A stretch of 64,000 nt of DNA from Hansfordia pulvinata (taxonomy: Eukaryota; Ascomycota; Sordariomycetes; Xylariales): NCBI GenBank assembly GCA_006538405.1, contig BJKQ01000001.1, positions 3,968,001 through 4,032,000 on the forward strand, in the 5' to 3' direction. Under the pieces are notes generated by a model. That model did not search any database. It saw only the letters and a program-made list of their open reading frames with translations, and was not told the origin of the DNA. How positions within the stretch are numbered: the stretch's first letter is position 1; every line of letters starts with the position of its first letter. Below, piece by piece: positions 1-12,474 of the stretch. The position numbers and the translations under genes are program-made.

Positions 1-1757
1 CACGCGAGATTCGGAACTGAGAAGCATCCGGAACCTCATCATTGCACTCCGAAGAATGGTGCTGAAGGCTCTCTTAGCGAGCTGCTTGTTCAGAAGGAAG
101 GGACTTGCGATGATGCAGAAGCAGTGTCTGTGCCGATTGGAATGGCTTCAAGGAAGAAACGGAAGGCGGCTGAGGTCGCCTTGCCACCGGCCCAAACGCC
201 AGACAGTGAACACTCAGTGTCTCTGCCAAAGAAACCAAAGCCAGAACTGACTGTGAGTTCGGCAGTCGTCCTTTTCGAGACGCAGGGCAGCATCATCGAT
301 TTCATTGGGCAGCGGCACAAGCTCAAGAGCTCTTCTCTCGCTTCCGACCCCAAGAAAACAAATGAGATGGTCCGCACGGCGTCAAATACCTTGGAGATGA
401 GGAGCGATAGCAGCAATGTTGACGGAATAGAATGCAAAGCAATTGACAACACGGTCAACGAGGAAGCGCCATTGGAACAGTTCAAGGCCAGCGACATGGC
501 CACGGCCGTGGAGGAATGCGCAATCATCGAGAGTAAGGGCGCCGCTGATGTTCCAAGAACCGTCAAAGGCGCCCAGGCTCCCGCAGGGGTCGAGGGTCAA
601 ATTGCATCAGGGATCGGCAAGACTGCTGTGCCGGAGTTCACCAAACTATCGGTCCAGCCTATGGAAACCAGATCGAAGGCACCCATCATGAATCAGCCTG
701 CGGTGCGCACTATTGATCCGGGCGAACACGATGCCGCGCAACGACAACCCCCTTCGCAGCATGGCAAATCCAATGATAGTACAATGGCATGGACCGCAGG
801 CGCAGTGAATCATTCGAGGCCAGCTATCTCAACTACAAAAGCCCAGCCTCGAATCGCCGCTACCTCCGTGCAGCCGCGTTCAACTGGGATGAAAGATGTC
901 GCTCGAAGACCTAAGGAGATTCGACCCCGTGACTACGGCCATGGAGCTCTCCCTCTAATCCTCCAGGAAAGACCAAACGCAGCAGGAGGGACACACAGCG
1001 TAGCTACTGGCCTCCGAAAGGACGGCCTTGGCATTGAGAACCGGGCAACGAAGACAGTCGACTGGGAAAAGAGGACCCAGCCAAAGACAGCGCGAAAACT
1101 CGCAGCGTACGATATGTCCACACTTGAAGACCGCAATGGGAGCTCTTCGTCCAGACAACATGATGACCAGGTGCCGCAACGCGATATGTACCAAGAATTC
1201 GGAGATTTCGCAAAAATACTCGAGGATGACTTTCGTGGAGAGATCGCAAAATCAGGCAGTAATGTCGAGCAGCGAAACGCCTTGACTCGAGACAGAGACT
1301 CAGCACCAATGAGCAGGCGGAACCAGGAGGACGATGGTTATGTTGAGGATAGTTCAGACACCCCGCGCCGATGTGACGGCGGTGCTCGTCAACGGCTGGA
1401 CGAAGTGGATTGCGCAGGCCAAGATTTGGCGGATCGTCTGCACGCCATAGTTGAGGTCAGTGCCCTCACGGTGTACGTCTTTCAGGCGCTAACGTGTCAT
1501 AGGCTCTTCTGGCACGCATCAAGAGCAAGGAATCCGCCGTGAGCGGTGTGCACAGCGAGTACCAAAAGAACGCCTCGAGGCTGATATCGCAGATCAACCA
1601 ACGTCACACCCACGAGCTCCGGAGCATCACTGAGGAGTATGACCAGGATCGTTCGCAAATGACCAGTCTCTATAAAGCCTTGTCTGAGAATGGGAGATCA
1701 GCCCGAGATCGTTTTGGCTCTGCTGAAGCTTATTTGGCAGATATGATCGGGGAGTAA
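1..1757 (+). CDS. Hypothetical coiled-coil protein, 5' truncated by window edge
   Basis: The reading frame is already open at base 1 without a start codon, so the true 5' end lies outside; the first in-frame ATG inside is at 142. Exon 1-1455 joins exon 1503-1757 through a 47-bp intron (GTCAGT donor, GCTAAC branch point, TAG acceptor), leaving 569 residues. The N-terminal two thirds are low-complexity and polar, with a basic KKRK stretch near the ATG and many Ser/Thr/Arg, suggesting a disordered nuclear protein. The last ~85 residues are charged and helix-prone (RIKSKESAVSGVHSEYQKN followed by further heptad-like Ile/Leu spacing), consistent with a coiled coil. I do not recognise the family. 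The splice is well supported because the C-terminal helix continues in frame directly after the acceptor. Confidence 0.6.
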
Positions 1758-3926
1758 ACTATGAGAAAGGGGACGAGATCTGTACGTTGCAACAACTAAA
1801 CGGTCGTGCAGCCCATCGTTCTGCGCGAATGTTTCTCACCAACTAGATGGGTCCCAGCTTTTGCTTTGGTCGACGCTACGTACAATGTATTGAGATCAAG
1901 GATCATTATCACCGAATTTTGCTGGGGAGGATTGAGGCCTGGTACTGTGCGCGAGGGCACATGGGCGGAGTTTACATGTAGGCTGGCGCTTTGAGACTTG
2001 CGAGCTCTACCTACCCAGGTATCATTCCCAATCCAATGAATAGATCTTAGTCGGCTCCCATGGCTCACACTACTTACTGTGTTTACGACCCTCGCAAAGT
2101 TCCATGAAACGCAGCAAGCGACTGCGGGCAAGTTCAAGGTACGTGGCATGATACTGAGCGCCGTCCCGGTGAGCCAGAAGTCAGCGGGTGGTGATATGGG
2201 GACACCTTTATGTTTGTAAGCCCGCCTTAAGCGCATCTCATGTTGTTAGCACCAGTCCCGAGTGGAAGTCAGGATTGGATGAAAGAGACTGGGGAGAGCG
2301 TAGCGAATGGGGGGTTTCCCAGTTGCGCCTGAGGAGGGGAGAGAGCCCAGGAGGCAGCGCCAAAAGTGAGCAACGGCAGGCTCTGGCCCATGATACTGCT
2401 CCCATGGTTGTTCATTAGGGGGCTTTTCTTTTTCTTCTTTTTTCTTCTTCCTAAGCAGAGTGCGCGATGCGGCTCTCCGGGAGGTGGCGCCGCGGATCGG
2501 GGCACGTCTGGAGAACAGAGCGCAGTGTACGAAGGGGTCACGGGGTATTCGGGGTCTTCTTAGTTGGCACGTTGGTTCCCGCAAGCTGCCTTGACGATTG
2601 ATGGATGATGATGACCAGAGACCCAGTACGAACATGTCACTCGACTCTCGCCTGCCTCGCCGATCGTTGCAGCATCATCATCATCGGAGCCGACGCGACG
2701 AGTATCGTACTCGTACATGGGCTGTTCAGCGGGGGATGGACGATCATTAGTTAGTGGCTGCTCGCACGGGCGCCGTCTGTCGTTGGCGAACGGAACGGAC
2801 GCGACGGATAGCCACATAGCCGTGATAGCCAACTGTGCCGACGTCCAGCTATCGTACGAGTAGAGGCACGCACCCACACCCGCCGGCATCCGAGCACGCC
2901 AAAATATGCTGCTCGCACGGACGTTCCCCAGGGGCCAAGGGCTCTGGAAGGCCAAGACCAGTTCGCCCGCAGTCTCTTTCATCACTCATTCTCTCCTTTC
3001 CTCTCTCTCTCTCTCTCGCTCTGTGTGTGTATCGCTCTCATTTATCTATGCCGTTCTAAGTACGGCCGTCCCCGCCAGGTTACAGGCCTGATAGTATAGT
3101 ATAAGGTGAGTACGAGAAGTACATATGAATGCTTCATGGCAATCCATACACCGCGAAGGGGGCAATTGTACAAAGTACGATATGTGGAGGGACCGTGCAC
3201 ACCACCCCGTTGGCGCCGGACACTGTCCCGATGGTTCCGCAGAACGATAGAGTAGGCCACAGAGTCAAAGGCGGTTAGCTGTGAGTTGCTCTGCCTGTAG
3301 CCGCTTGGGCTAGACCGCGTAGCCCCCGTCCCGCTTTGACCATCGCCGACACGCACGATGATGCCGAGAGGGGGGGATAGAGAGAGATTTGAGGCAGGTA
3401 CTCGTGGGTAGGTAGGTAGAGAGAGAGGGGAGAGTGGGCAGTGGTCGGCCATCCAGAGTCAAGACAAAGCGACGGGCACTTCTTCCTGCCCCGAGACACC
3501 ACGCCACACCCGCGTGGTCTGAAAGGAGGGGTTTTTCGTGGTTGTCATTGTCTCTTGCTCGAGCCGACGGGAAAAGACCAAGACCACCCCAAGACCCGAC
3601 TCGTCATCGCAAGGACGAGCCGGCAAGGCTTGCGACATTCGCCGGCATTTCGATTCGTGGACCGGGACAGGGCGCCACCGTCCGACGTCCTTCTTCCAGT
3701 TCCGCCAAACTTGCACGACTGGCACCTGAGCCCTCCCTCTTCTTTCGACGACGGAGGGAGGATACGGGATCGTGAGGTTGACCTTCTCGGACCGTTGAAG
3801 AGAGAGAGAGAGAGAGACGCACACACACATATCAGCTCCGAATCGCCCCCTGGTCTCGATCTCGGCGCGTGCCCCTATGGAATCTCCAGCGCCGCGGCTC
3901 AGCACCGAGCTCTGAGGGCCGCGGCC
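1758..3926. other. Intergenic region with CT/GA microsatellites
   Basis: No ORF here shows recognisable protein sequence or a credible splice structure. It holds a T-rich tract near 2420-2450, a (CT)n block near 2995-3022 followed by (GT)n, a GA-rich block around 3365-3430, and (GA)n then (CA)n near 3797-3830, just upstream of the rhodopsin-like gene. The last 200 bp are probably the promoter and 5' UTR of that gene. Confidence 0.5.
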
Positions 3927-5944
3927 ATGCCACGCGACGACAGCACGGGGCCGCTGATGGCGGCGGTGCTCTGGGCCGTCACGGCGCTGTCGGGGCTGCT
4001 CCTCTGCGCCAGGGTCGGCCTGCGCTGGCGGCGAGGGCTGTGGTGGGACGACCACATCATGGTCTTGTCGTGGGTGCGTTGTGTGATTTCTTGGGATACA
4101 TCATCTCTTCCCTTTGGCGTGTCCATCCCCTTCCCTCCCCTCCCGAAGCGTGGAATCGCGTCTGTGTTTGTTCGGCCGTGGAGCTGCCCCTTGGAGCCCC
4201 GTGATGGCGTGTGTCTGTCTGGCCGCGATCCACGCTCATGCTGAGAAGCGGCCAGTCTCGGTAGTGGCCAAGAAGCCGGCTTAATATACGCCCCTTGACT
4301 AACGACGATCCGGCTTTCCCACACCTCTGCAGATATTCCTCCTCGTCCAGACCTCGACGACGCAGGCCGCGATCCGGCTCGGCCTCGGCATGCACGCGCG
4401 CGACCTGGCGGACACCTACCCGGCGGCACAACTCGCCACCATCGCCGTGCTGGGGCGCGTCTCGCTCCTCTTCGCGCTGCTGGCCTCCAACCTCAGCAAG
4501 ATCGCGTTCGCCGTCACCCTGCTCAAGGTGACCCCCGGGGGCCGGGGCGGGGGCTGTGCCCGGCGCTGGCGGGCCGCCATCGTCTTCATCATCGCCACCC
4601 TGCTCGTCTTCATGGTCCCGGTGGCCGTCTGGCCTTGGGTGATACGCTGCGCGCCCGGGTCGGCGGCGGACGACGGCCCTGAGAAGCACTGCGCCGACGC
4701 GGCGCCGCTTGTCAAGTACGGCATCTTCCAAGCGGGTAAGTTGTGGACGGTCTTCCCTTGTCTCTCTCTCTCTCTCCCTGTCTCTGTCTCCTCTACACCC
4801 GGAAACTGACGCCACCAACCCATGAATCACAGCTTACGCGGCAGCGGCAGACTTTGCCCTCGCCATGATGCCTTGGAGGATCCTCTGGGCGCTCGAGGTC
4901 CGGAGAGTGGAAAAGCTCGGGGCGGCGGCGGCGATGAGCCTGGGCGCCTTGTAAGAGACCACCGCAGCAGCCACACACTACGCAAACGCTAACCACGACG
5001 CAAAACCGGGCGGCAGCGCGGGCGTCGCCTCCATCATCAAGGGTATCTACGTGGCGCAGCTGGCAGACGCCGACTTTTCCTGTGAGTTTGCCGTTCCACC
5101 CCTGAGCCAAGGAGAGAAGAATCCCTTTCTTTCCTCTTGCTCCCTCGAGAGATGGCATGGGCCATCCTGTGTCCCGGCCAAACCCCCCCCCCCCCCCCCC
5201 CCCCCCCGTCCGTATGAGATGCGAAGGAGGCTGACATGATTCCGCCAAACAAAAGACAACGGCAAAGATCTGACGATCTGGGCAGCGGTGGAGCCCGCGG
5301 TGGCCATCGCCGCGGCGTCGCTGCCGGCGCTGCGGGCCCTCTACCACGAGAAGGGCAGCAGAAGCAGAAGCAGCAGCAGCAAGGCGTCGCGGAGGCTGTA
5401 CCGGGAGAAGCACGACTCGTGCGGCCGGGGATACCGGAGAGAGGGCGGCGAAGGCGGCGGCGGCGGCGGCAGGGCAGACCGCCCGGGCCACAGAGACAAG
5501 CCCGAGATGGGCCAGCGCCCTCACCTCCAAAACAACCGCCACCCGCCGGAGATTGAGCTGTCGCGCGTGGTGGCGGACACGGTCAAGCACCTGACGGACG
5601 GGACGTACACGAACCGCGGCGACTCGCACGCGTGGGTGACGTCGCAGGCCGACGCCGACAGCGGCAAGAGCATCCTTGACGATGATGCTGGCGGCGGCGG
5701 CGGCGGGGACAGCCACAGGAACAAGACGACGTCGATGGTTGCGAGCTTGACAAGTTCGGCAGGAGGAGGAGGAGGAAATGGTGGTGGTGGCGGCGGTGCT
5801 GGTGCTGGTGCTGTTGCTTCTGGCGTCGGCGGCCACAGCGTCACGCGCACCTCGGGCATCTTGCAGACCAGCACTTTCGCCGTCGAGTATCCGGACGACG
5901 AGGACCGGTCCCTGAGCGAGGAGAAGCGGCACTCGGCTGGGTGA
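3927..5944 (+). CDS. Fungal rhodopsin-domain integral membrane protein
   Basis: Five exons: 3927-4073, 4333-4735, 4833-4950, 5017-5081, 5256-5944; 473 residues. All junctions are GT-AG and keep one frame. The N-terminal ~290 residues hold about seven hydrophobic segments: a first TM after a short N-terminus, the WWDDH motif after TM1, TM segments around LLFALLASNLSKIAFA and VFIIATLLVFMVPVAVWPW, two extracellular Cys flanking the loop before YGIFQ, then an MMPW motif. The last TM block follows the DLTIWAAVEPAVAI motif. This pattern is typical of the large Pezizomycotina rhodopsin-like family (PF20684), loosely related to PTH11-type proteins. The ~180-residue cytosolic tail is Ser/Gly-rich with several polyglycine runs and ends with the usual acidic EYPDDED patch. 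The ligand and function are unknown. Intron 4 carries a 25-base C tract. Confidence 0.85.
5183..5207 (+). repeat. Poly-C tract (25 C)
   Basis: An uninterrupted run of 25 C lies inside the fourth intron of the rhodopsin-domain gene. The true length is doubtful, because shorter C runs elsewhere in the window appear under-called. Confidence 0.9.
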
Positions 5945-7022
5945 TCATGTCTCCTTGCGCTTGCCCGTGGTGGTTCGTCGCCGCCTGACGGGTGTGCCGT
6001 GGCGAGCGTGACGCTCGGATGCAGGCGCAGCTGCTTCATCCTACTCACCAGGTAGCGATTCGGTTGATTTATGTGACGAATATCATGATCATTAATTTTA
6101 CTTGCCCTTGAGGTGATTTCTCATGATACAAAGCCTGGAAGGTGATGGCGTGTTCGGGGCCTCGGCACTTGAGGAGTCCCCCACTGACACTACCTTACTG
6201 AATAGCATCCGGTCAGCGGTATTGGCCGAGCCGGCTTCACGAATAATGCTCATGGTGAAAGCTCAAACAGCATCTCAAGGCGACCAGACGAAGAAAGCAC
6301 ATATCGTGCCGGGCGTATGAGTGACCAAGACATGTAATCCCATTAAACGCAACAGGGGACGGTAGTGCCACATGTACATAGTAGGTAAGTGACATGGGAT
6401 ACCGGACAAAGGCGAGTATCGAGCGAGTGCTAGATCCACAGCACAAAAAGATGCCGTATTGCCATCATGATGCTGATACTGATGTTTTGCCGTACATGGA
6501 TGGTTGACCGTATTGTTGCGCGATAGGCGATAGCGAAAGATGGCGTTCGTTGCCCGGCGTTAAGCAATCGCCGGGGATAGCAGCCCCAGGCGACAACACG
6601 ACGCCTGGTTCCGATTGCATCATAGAGCTCCAGCGCCAACGGGCCCACTAAGGTCGGGGCGCTCCAGTGCATCTTAGGCGGTGGACTGCCCCAACTTGCA
6701 GCACACAGCAGGCCCCTGGAGCCGCTGACCCCACTGACTGCCGGGCCTCCCGCCGCCTCCTCGACCTCGAGCTCCCGTTCGCGTCGGCCGACTGCTACCC
6801 GTACCCGTACCCGTACTGCGGTCTACGGTCTGCTGGAGGGGCAGAATACACGCCCGTACCTCGACTACCCGCCTCGTCAACGTCAGCGTCCGACATCGTG
6901 CCTCTCTCGCCCTCTCCCACCTCTCTCCCCTGCGACCTCAAAGCTCTCTCCCCGTCTCTCCCCGGCAGATGGGCCGCCCCGCACACCCTCGGACCATGTG
7001 ATTGAGTCCCGCCCCCGCCATC
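5945..7022. other. Intergenic region, no gene seen
   Basis: This is the spacer between the rhodopsin-domain gene and DDB1. It contains only short unconvincing ORFs. The final ~130 bp are CT-rich (cctctctcgccctctccc and similar), as expected for a fungal 5' UTR/promoter of the DDB1 gene. Confidence 0.5.
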
Positions 7023-10000
7023 ATGTCGTACATCGCGCCCATCCACCGGCCCAACAGCGTCCGCCACGCTCTGCGCATCAAGCTGTTCCCCGGCGAGGAC
7101 GACTGCCTCGTCTTGGCGTACGTCCCTCGCCCTCCAGCCCTCCCTCTGTCTTCGTCCACTTGCTGACCCTCTCCAAGCAAGGTCAACCGTCTGGAGATAT
7201 GGAAGCTCGACGACTCCGGCACCCTCGCCCTGGCCGCCTCCCGCCTGGTCAACGGCACCATCTCTATGCTCCAGAAGCTCCAGCCCAGGGACAGCGACTC
7301 GGAGCTCATGTTTGTCGGCACCGACCGCTTCCAGTACTTCACCCTCATGTGGGACCCTTCCCAGCGCTCTCTCGCCCTCGTCAACCACTGGCTCGACAAT
7401 GACGGCCCCCACATGCGCGACTCCCAGAGCTTCGACAAATGCATCGTCGACCCCACCGGCCGCTTCATGGCCCTCCTGCTCTGGGAGGGCGTGCTCGCGG
7501 GCCTCCGCATGAAGACCATCAAGAGCAAGAACCGCGAGCTCGAGTGGTACGAGCAGATCCGCATCTCCGAGCTCTTCATCAAGTCCGCCACCTTCCTCCA
7601 CTCCGAACTCGGCCAGCCCAAAATCGCCATCCTCTACCAGACGCGCTCCGACGTGTCCGACTCAAAGCTCGTCACCTACCGCCTGACGTCCGACGATAAG
7701 CACACCCAGATCTCGTCCTTTGGCCCCCGCGATCAGATCGACCTCGAGGACATCGACGACCCCGGCGCCGCCATTCTCATTCCCGTAAAGGGAGACCCTG
7801 AGCACAAGCGCATCATCGTGCGCAACTCGGAAAACGCCAAGGCCCAGCTGGGCGGTCTCATCGTCGTGGGGGACACGCGCTTGGTATACTACGACGACGC
7901 CGCCCGGAAGCGGGTCGACGTCGACCTGCGCGAGGCTTCCATATTCGTGGCCTGGGCCGAATACGACTGCTCCCATTTCTTCGTCGCCGACGACTATGGC
8001 GTGCTGTGGCTTCTGGAGATCATGTTGAACGGCGCCGAGGTTACGAGCATGGAGATGAGCAAAGTCGGCGTCACATCACGTGCCAGCACCCTCACGTACC
8101 TGGGCGATGGCATGCTGTTCGTCGGGTCTCACTACGGCGATTCGCAGCTGTTCTTTTTCGACAAGGAGCAGAGGTCGCTCACCCAGGTTCAGAAGTTGGA
8201 GAATAACGCCCCAATCCTCGATCTGACCATTATGGATATGGGCAACCGCGAGGGCGAGGGCCAGACTGTCAACGAGTACTCCTCTGGCCAGGCGCGCATC
8301 GTGACGGGAAGCGGCGCGTGGAAAGATGGGAGCCTGCGCAGTGTCCGCAGTGGCGTCGGCCTCGAAGACGAGGGCATTCTCCCGAAATGGAGGGCATTCG
8401 CTCTGTCTTCTCCTTGAAATCGCCAGGCGCCTCCAAGAGCGACACGCTGCTCGTGTCTCTGCTGACAGAAACAAGGGTGTTCGGGTTCTCTCCTGACGGG
8501 GAGGTCGAGGAAGTAGACAACTTCAAAGGATTAATGCTGGATGACCCGACGCTTCTTGCCAAAAGTCTCCCCGGCGAGCGTCTGCTCCAAGTGACTTCCA
8601 ACGGCATCTACTTGGCTGATGCAGAGAGCGGCGTCGTTGTCTCCAGCTGGAAACCTGACGCAGGCCAGATAACAGCTGTGTCAGCCAACGACGAGTGGGT
8701 ACTAATCTCAATCGAGGGCACGGTGCTGCTGTCCTTGCAAATACAGCAGGATCTAGTTCAGGTCGAGAAGAAAGACTTGGGAGACCAGGACCAGGTGGCT
8801 TGCGTGCACCTGCCGCCCCAGTTTCCCGGAATCGGCGTCGTGGGCTTCTGGAATTCTGGATCCATCCGTGTCGTGGACGTCAAGACCCTCGAGTCGCGAC
8901 ACCACGAGTTCTTGAGGCGTCAAGACGACCAAGCATCGATACCCCGCGACATTGTGCTGGCACAGATCCTGCCCCCGCATCTGCATGGACCGACTCTCTT
9001 CGTCTCCATGGAGGACGGGTTCGTGATTACGTTTAATGTGTCCAAGACCGACTTCTCCCTCTCCAATAGGAAGAGTGTGGTGCTGGGTACCCAGCATGCC
9101 CGTCTCCATCTTCTTCCCCGCGATAACGACGTCTACAATGTCTTCTCGACCAGCGAGCATCCCAGCTTGATCTATGGCCAGGAGGGTCGGATTGTCTACT
9201 CGGCCGTGACGGCCCACGATGCTACCAGTGTCTGCATGTTCGACAGCGAAGCCTACCCTGGCTCCATTGTCGTCGCTACCGAGACGGAGCTCAAAGTCTC
9301 CAAAATCGATTCGCAGCGACGAACACACGTCCAGGCACTGCCCATGGGCGAGACTGTGCGGCGAGTCGCGCATTCCCGAGCCGAAAGGGTGTTCGCCCTT
9401 GGCACTGTCAAGAGAGAGATTATTGGGAACGAAGAAGTCATCACAAGCTCCGTCAAGATGGTGGACGAGGTTGTGTTCCAGAACCTGGGCAACGATTTCG
9501 TCCTGAATACCTCGCCACCTGAGATGATCGAGACGGTTATCAGGGCGGAGCTGACCGACTCGTATGGTCACAGCGTGGAACGTTTCATCGTCGGTACCAG
9601 CTACGTGGACGATGGTGTCGCTCCACAAGATGACCACGCAGGTCGTCTGCTTGTTCTCGGCATCGACGGCGACAGGGTGCCCTACCTCGTGACGAGTCGG
9701 AACCTCAAAGGCCCCTGCAGAAGCGTCGCGGTCATGGACGGCCAGATCGTCGCTGCACTGGCGAAGACGGTCATTATGTACTCATACAACGAGTTGTCGA
9801 CTACATCAGCCGAGCTGAAGAAGATTGCATCATATCGGCCAGCAACCTATCCAACTGACCTGGCCATCGAGGGCAATATCATTGCTGTGGCCGACCTGAT
9901 GAAGTCAATCTCGTTGGTCGAGTATACCCCAGCCAAAGACGGGCAACGAGCCACACTGAAAGAAGTGGCCAGAGATTACCAGGGAGCGTGGGCCACTGCA

Positions 10001-10584
10001 GTATGCCATGTCGAAGACGAGACCTGGCTGGAGTCGGACGCCAATGGCAATCTAGTGGTGTTGAGGAGAAATCCTGCAGCAGTCACAGAGGAGGACCGAA
10101 AGAGACTCGAGATCACGGGCGAGATGAGTCTCGGAGAGCAGGTCAACCGGATGAGGAAGGTCGTCGTTGAACCAAGCCCGAACGCCATTGTAATTCCAAA
10201 GGCGTTCTTGGGGACGGTAAGTGCACCCGGAGAAGCTGTTCGCCAATAGTCTTTGATCGCTAACCAGGTGGTCTCCACGTGCAGGTCGAAGGAGCGGTAT
10301 ACGTATATGGCACAATCGCGCCAGACCGCCAAGATCTTCTACTCCGGTTCCAAGGGTCGCTGGCGAAGCATATTGAGACGACGGGGGGCATCGGCTTGGC
10401 AGAGTACCGGTCATTCCGCAACGCAGAGCGACAGGGCGACGGCCCCTTCCGGTTCGTGGACGGGGAGCTCCTGGAGCGCTTCCTGGATGCCGACGAGGAA
10501 ACGCAGGAGGAGATCTGCAGGGGACTGGGCCCGGATGTCGAGTCGATGCGGAATCTTGTTGAAGAGCTTAAGAGACTACACTGA
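7023..10584 (+). CDS. DDB1: DNA damage-binding protein 1 (DDB1), frame broken by one base
   Basis: Adaptor of CUL4 (CRL4) ubiquitin ligases and partner in UV-damage recognition, acting in the nucleus. Exons 7023-7117, 7178-10216 and 10285-10584, with introns of 60 and 68 bp. The N-terminus MSYIAPIHRPNSVRHAL, the segment RIVTGSGAWKDGSLRSVRSG, and the C-terminal block GAVYVYGTIAPDRQDLLLRFQ ending in ELKRLH are characteristic of the DDB1 beta-propellers and C-terminal helical domain. With one base restored the protein is 1144 residues, against about 1140 in the family. The frame breaks at 8381-8384: after GVGLEDEGIL the first frame runs into a stop at 8415-8417, while the next frame continues with EMEGIRSVFSLKS. 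No intron signals surround the break and the propeller continues without loss, so a missing base (CCC run) is the simplest explanation. Confidence 0.95.
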
Positions 10585-10868
10585 GCCTGTTTCACTGCTT
10601 CGCAGCATACTTCACAGCGTAATGAGACACGGCAACTTGAATACCCATCATCTAAGCATTAAGAAGGAGACTTGGCGCCCAGTCGCTGTATACAGGATCG
10701 GAGTCCCTGTCAGATGTTCAAAAGGGGGTGCCACTTCTCACAAGGGATTCGCAGGGGAGGACTACTCTATGAGAGGTGACATAGCAGGACAGCTTCTGTA
10801 AAGCCACTTTGTTACGTCTTACAAAGAACACTGTTATTAGTAGTAGGCTTGCTTGATTGCTTAAAGAC

Positions 10869-11546
10869 CTATGGCGTGCTGCTGTTCGTAGACCCGTAGA
10901 TCTTGTTGTGGCCCAGCAATCTACCGACCATCTCAGGATTCCACTGGCAGCTGTAACGGCCGAGGTTGGCCATGAAGACCACCTGAGTGAGTTCCTCACT
11001 CTAACCCAAGTCGAGCTCGCGCGCGCGCCTCTCGAGACCCATGAACGATGTGGCGTAGTCCTCAATGGATTTGTATTTGTCCAGAGTATTGCTCTGGATC
11101 TCCCTTATCAGCGTCATGGCCCTGAAGGCTCCCTTTTCCTGGAAATGCTCCTGCAGCGTGCTGTATGCCTTCACAGCATCCCGCTCGTCTGCTAGCAGTC
11201 TACTGATATGCGAGTTGCAGCTACAATGGATGCCGGAGAGCAAGTTGTCGTTCAGGTGAGACCAGAATATCTCCTCCCTCACATACGTGTTCCATGTGTC
11301 GTCGTCCAGCGTCTCGGCGGGTCGTTCGGGCCGCTTGAACCTGCCTGTGAGAAGCTCGTGTGCCCTCTCGAAGCGTGCAGCGTTGCGGAGTGCCGGGCTC
11401 CAGACTTCCCAGTTGCTGCGCCCCTCTAATTTGGGGATGGCTCTGTAGTGGCTGCCCTCGCCTGGGTAATCGGAGTACTCGATGAAGGTTTCGATATCGC
11501 CCTCCCTCAGACGCCGGGGGATGGCATCGTCAAAGGCGACGGACAT
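10869..11546 (-). pseudogene. Copia-type gag (UBN2-like) relic with in-frame stop
   Basis: The minus-strand frame from ATG 11546 runs to TAG at 11001-11003 (181 residues). The same frame then continues with similar composition (ELTQVVFMANLGRYS, then WNPEMVGRLLGHNKIYG) to a second TAG at 10869-10871. The protein has the layout of the gag region of Ty1/copia retroelements: KLEGRSNWEVWSPALRNA near the start, a block of alternating helices, and KSIEDYATSFMGLERRAREL before the stop. No integrase, reverse transcriptase, LTR or zinc knuckle was seen on either side. It is best read as a solitary decayed fragment, or less likely a domesticated short gag-like gene ending at 11001. The family call rests on motif layout, not on a search. 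Confidence 0.55.
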
Positions 11547-12474
11547 GTCGTGGCGTGTCGGTATCGTCAAGCCTTTCTAGCGCATGCTGATAGAGTGTGA
11601 AGGAAGTCTGCGTCACTGATGAATCCCAACTATATGCGCGAATCAGCTAATTCGAAAATGAGTACGCGGCTGATCTCCATCACGCGAACTTCTTCGAGAC
11701 CGATACCAGGATAGAATCACAGGGCTTACGCGCGGCATGATGCTACAAACACGGGACTCGCGCCAGGTCTGTCAATGCCCATCTCCCAGTGCGTCCTGAA
11801 CAGGTGTCGTGGGCGGTTGCGACACCAAGACCCACGTGCATCAGAGCAGCGCGTCGAGGGCCTTGTTATATCTGCTAGAGACTGTTTCGTGGATTGTTAG
11901 TGATTCAAGTGGACTGGACTGCTCGCAGGGACGAGAACGCCTGCTCAGCATGGAGTGAGGATTCAAGGTCACGTGATTGTGCGCCCTCCCTCATACGGCT
12001 ATGGCGTCGTGCAATGGGGCAAGAAGGAACGTACCCAGCCAGAGCGGGCCCGGGCTTGTGAATGCAGGGACGTTCATTGGCCAATGCGGAAAGCACCGGG
12101 AGCCGGGTCGCACCTGGCTGCTGGGCTTTTTCGGCGAGTGCTGTGGCACTCGTACCTGCCGCAGGCTGACCAGTGGCCGATTTGGGATTGGGAACGCTGG
12201 GCCAGCGGAAAAAAAGACCTCAGCCCGTACCAGCCCGTTGGCCAGCCTGCAAGCTTCATTTCACCGTCCACCCTCCTACACCATCACCACCACCTCGTCG
12301 GCGTCACCCCCCCCCTCTCCGCTCATCACCACCGCCCCTCGCCTCTCTCGGTCGCGTCACCACTGGTCCATTGACTTCTGGTGCTCCGCCCTTGCTCCTC
12401 GGTCCGATTCGCTTCGATAGACTGGCCGCGAAAACACTCCCCGATCCGATCAACAGCGACACCTGCTCGACACA
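11547..12474. other. Intergenic region and Rieske gene promoter
   Basis: No gene is recognisable. The last ~230 bp before the Rieske start are strongly pyrimidine-rich with CACC repeats (around 12260-12345), as expected of a highly expressed fungal promoter and 5' UTR. A run of nine C lies at 12307-12315. Confidence 0.5.

Noticed and set aside
4793..5932. 379-codon open frame on the minus strand
   Set aside because: Antisense to the rhodopsin-domain gene and crosses its introns; Ala/Val/Arg-rich without a domain.
8381..8417. Programmed ribosomal frameshifting in DDB1
   Set aside because: No slippery heptamer or downstream stem is evident, and five similar breaks occur in other genes at C runs, so a sequence error is simpler.
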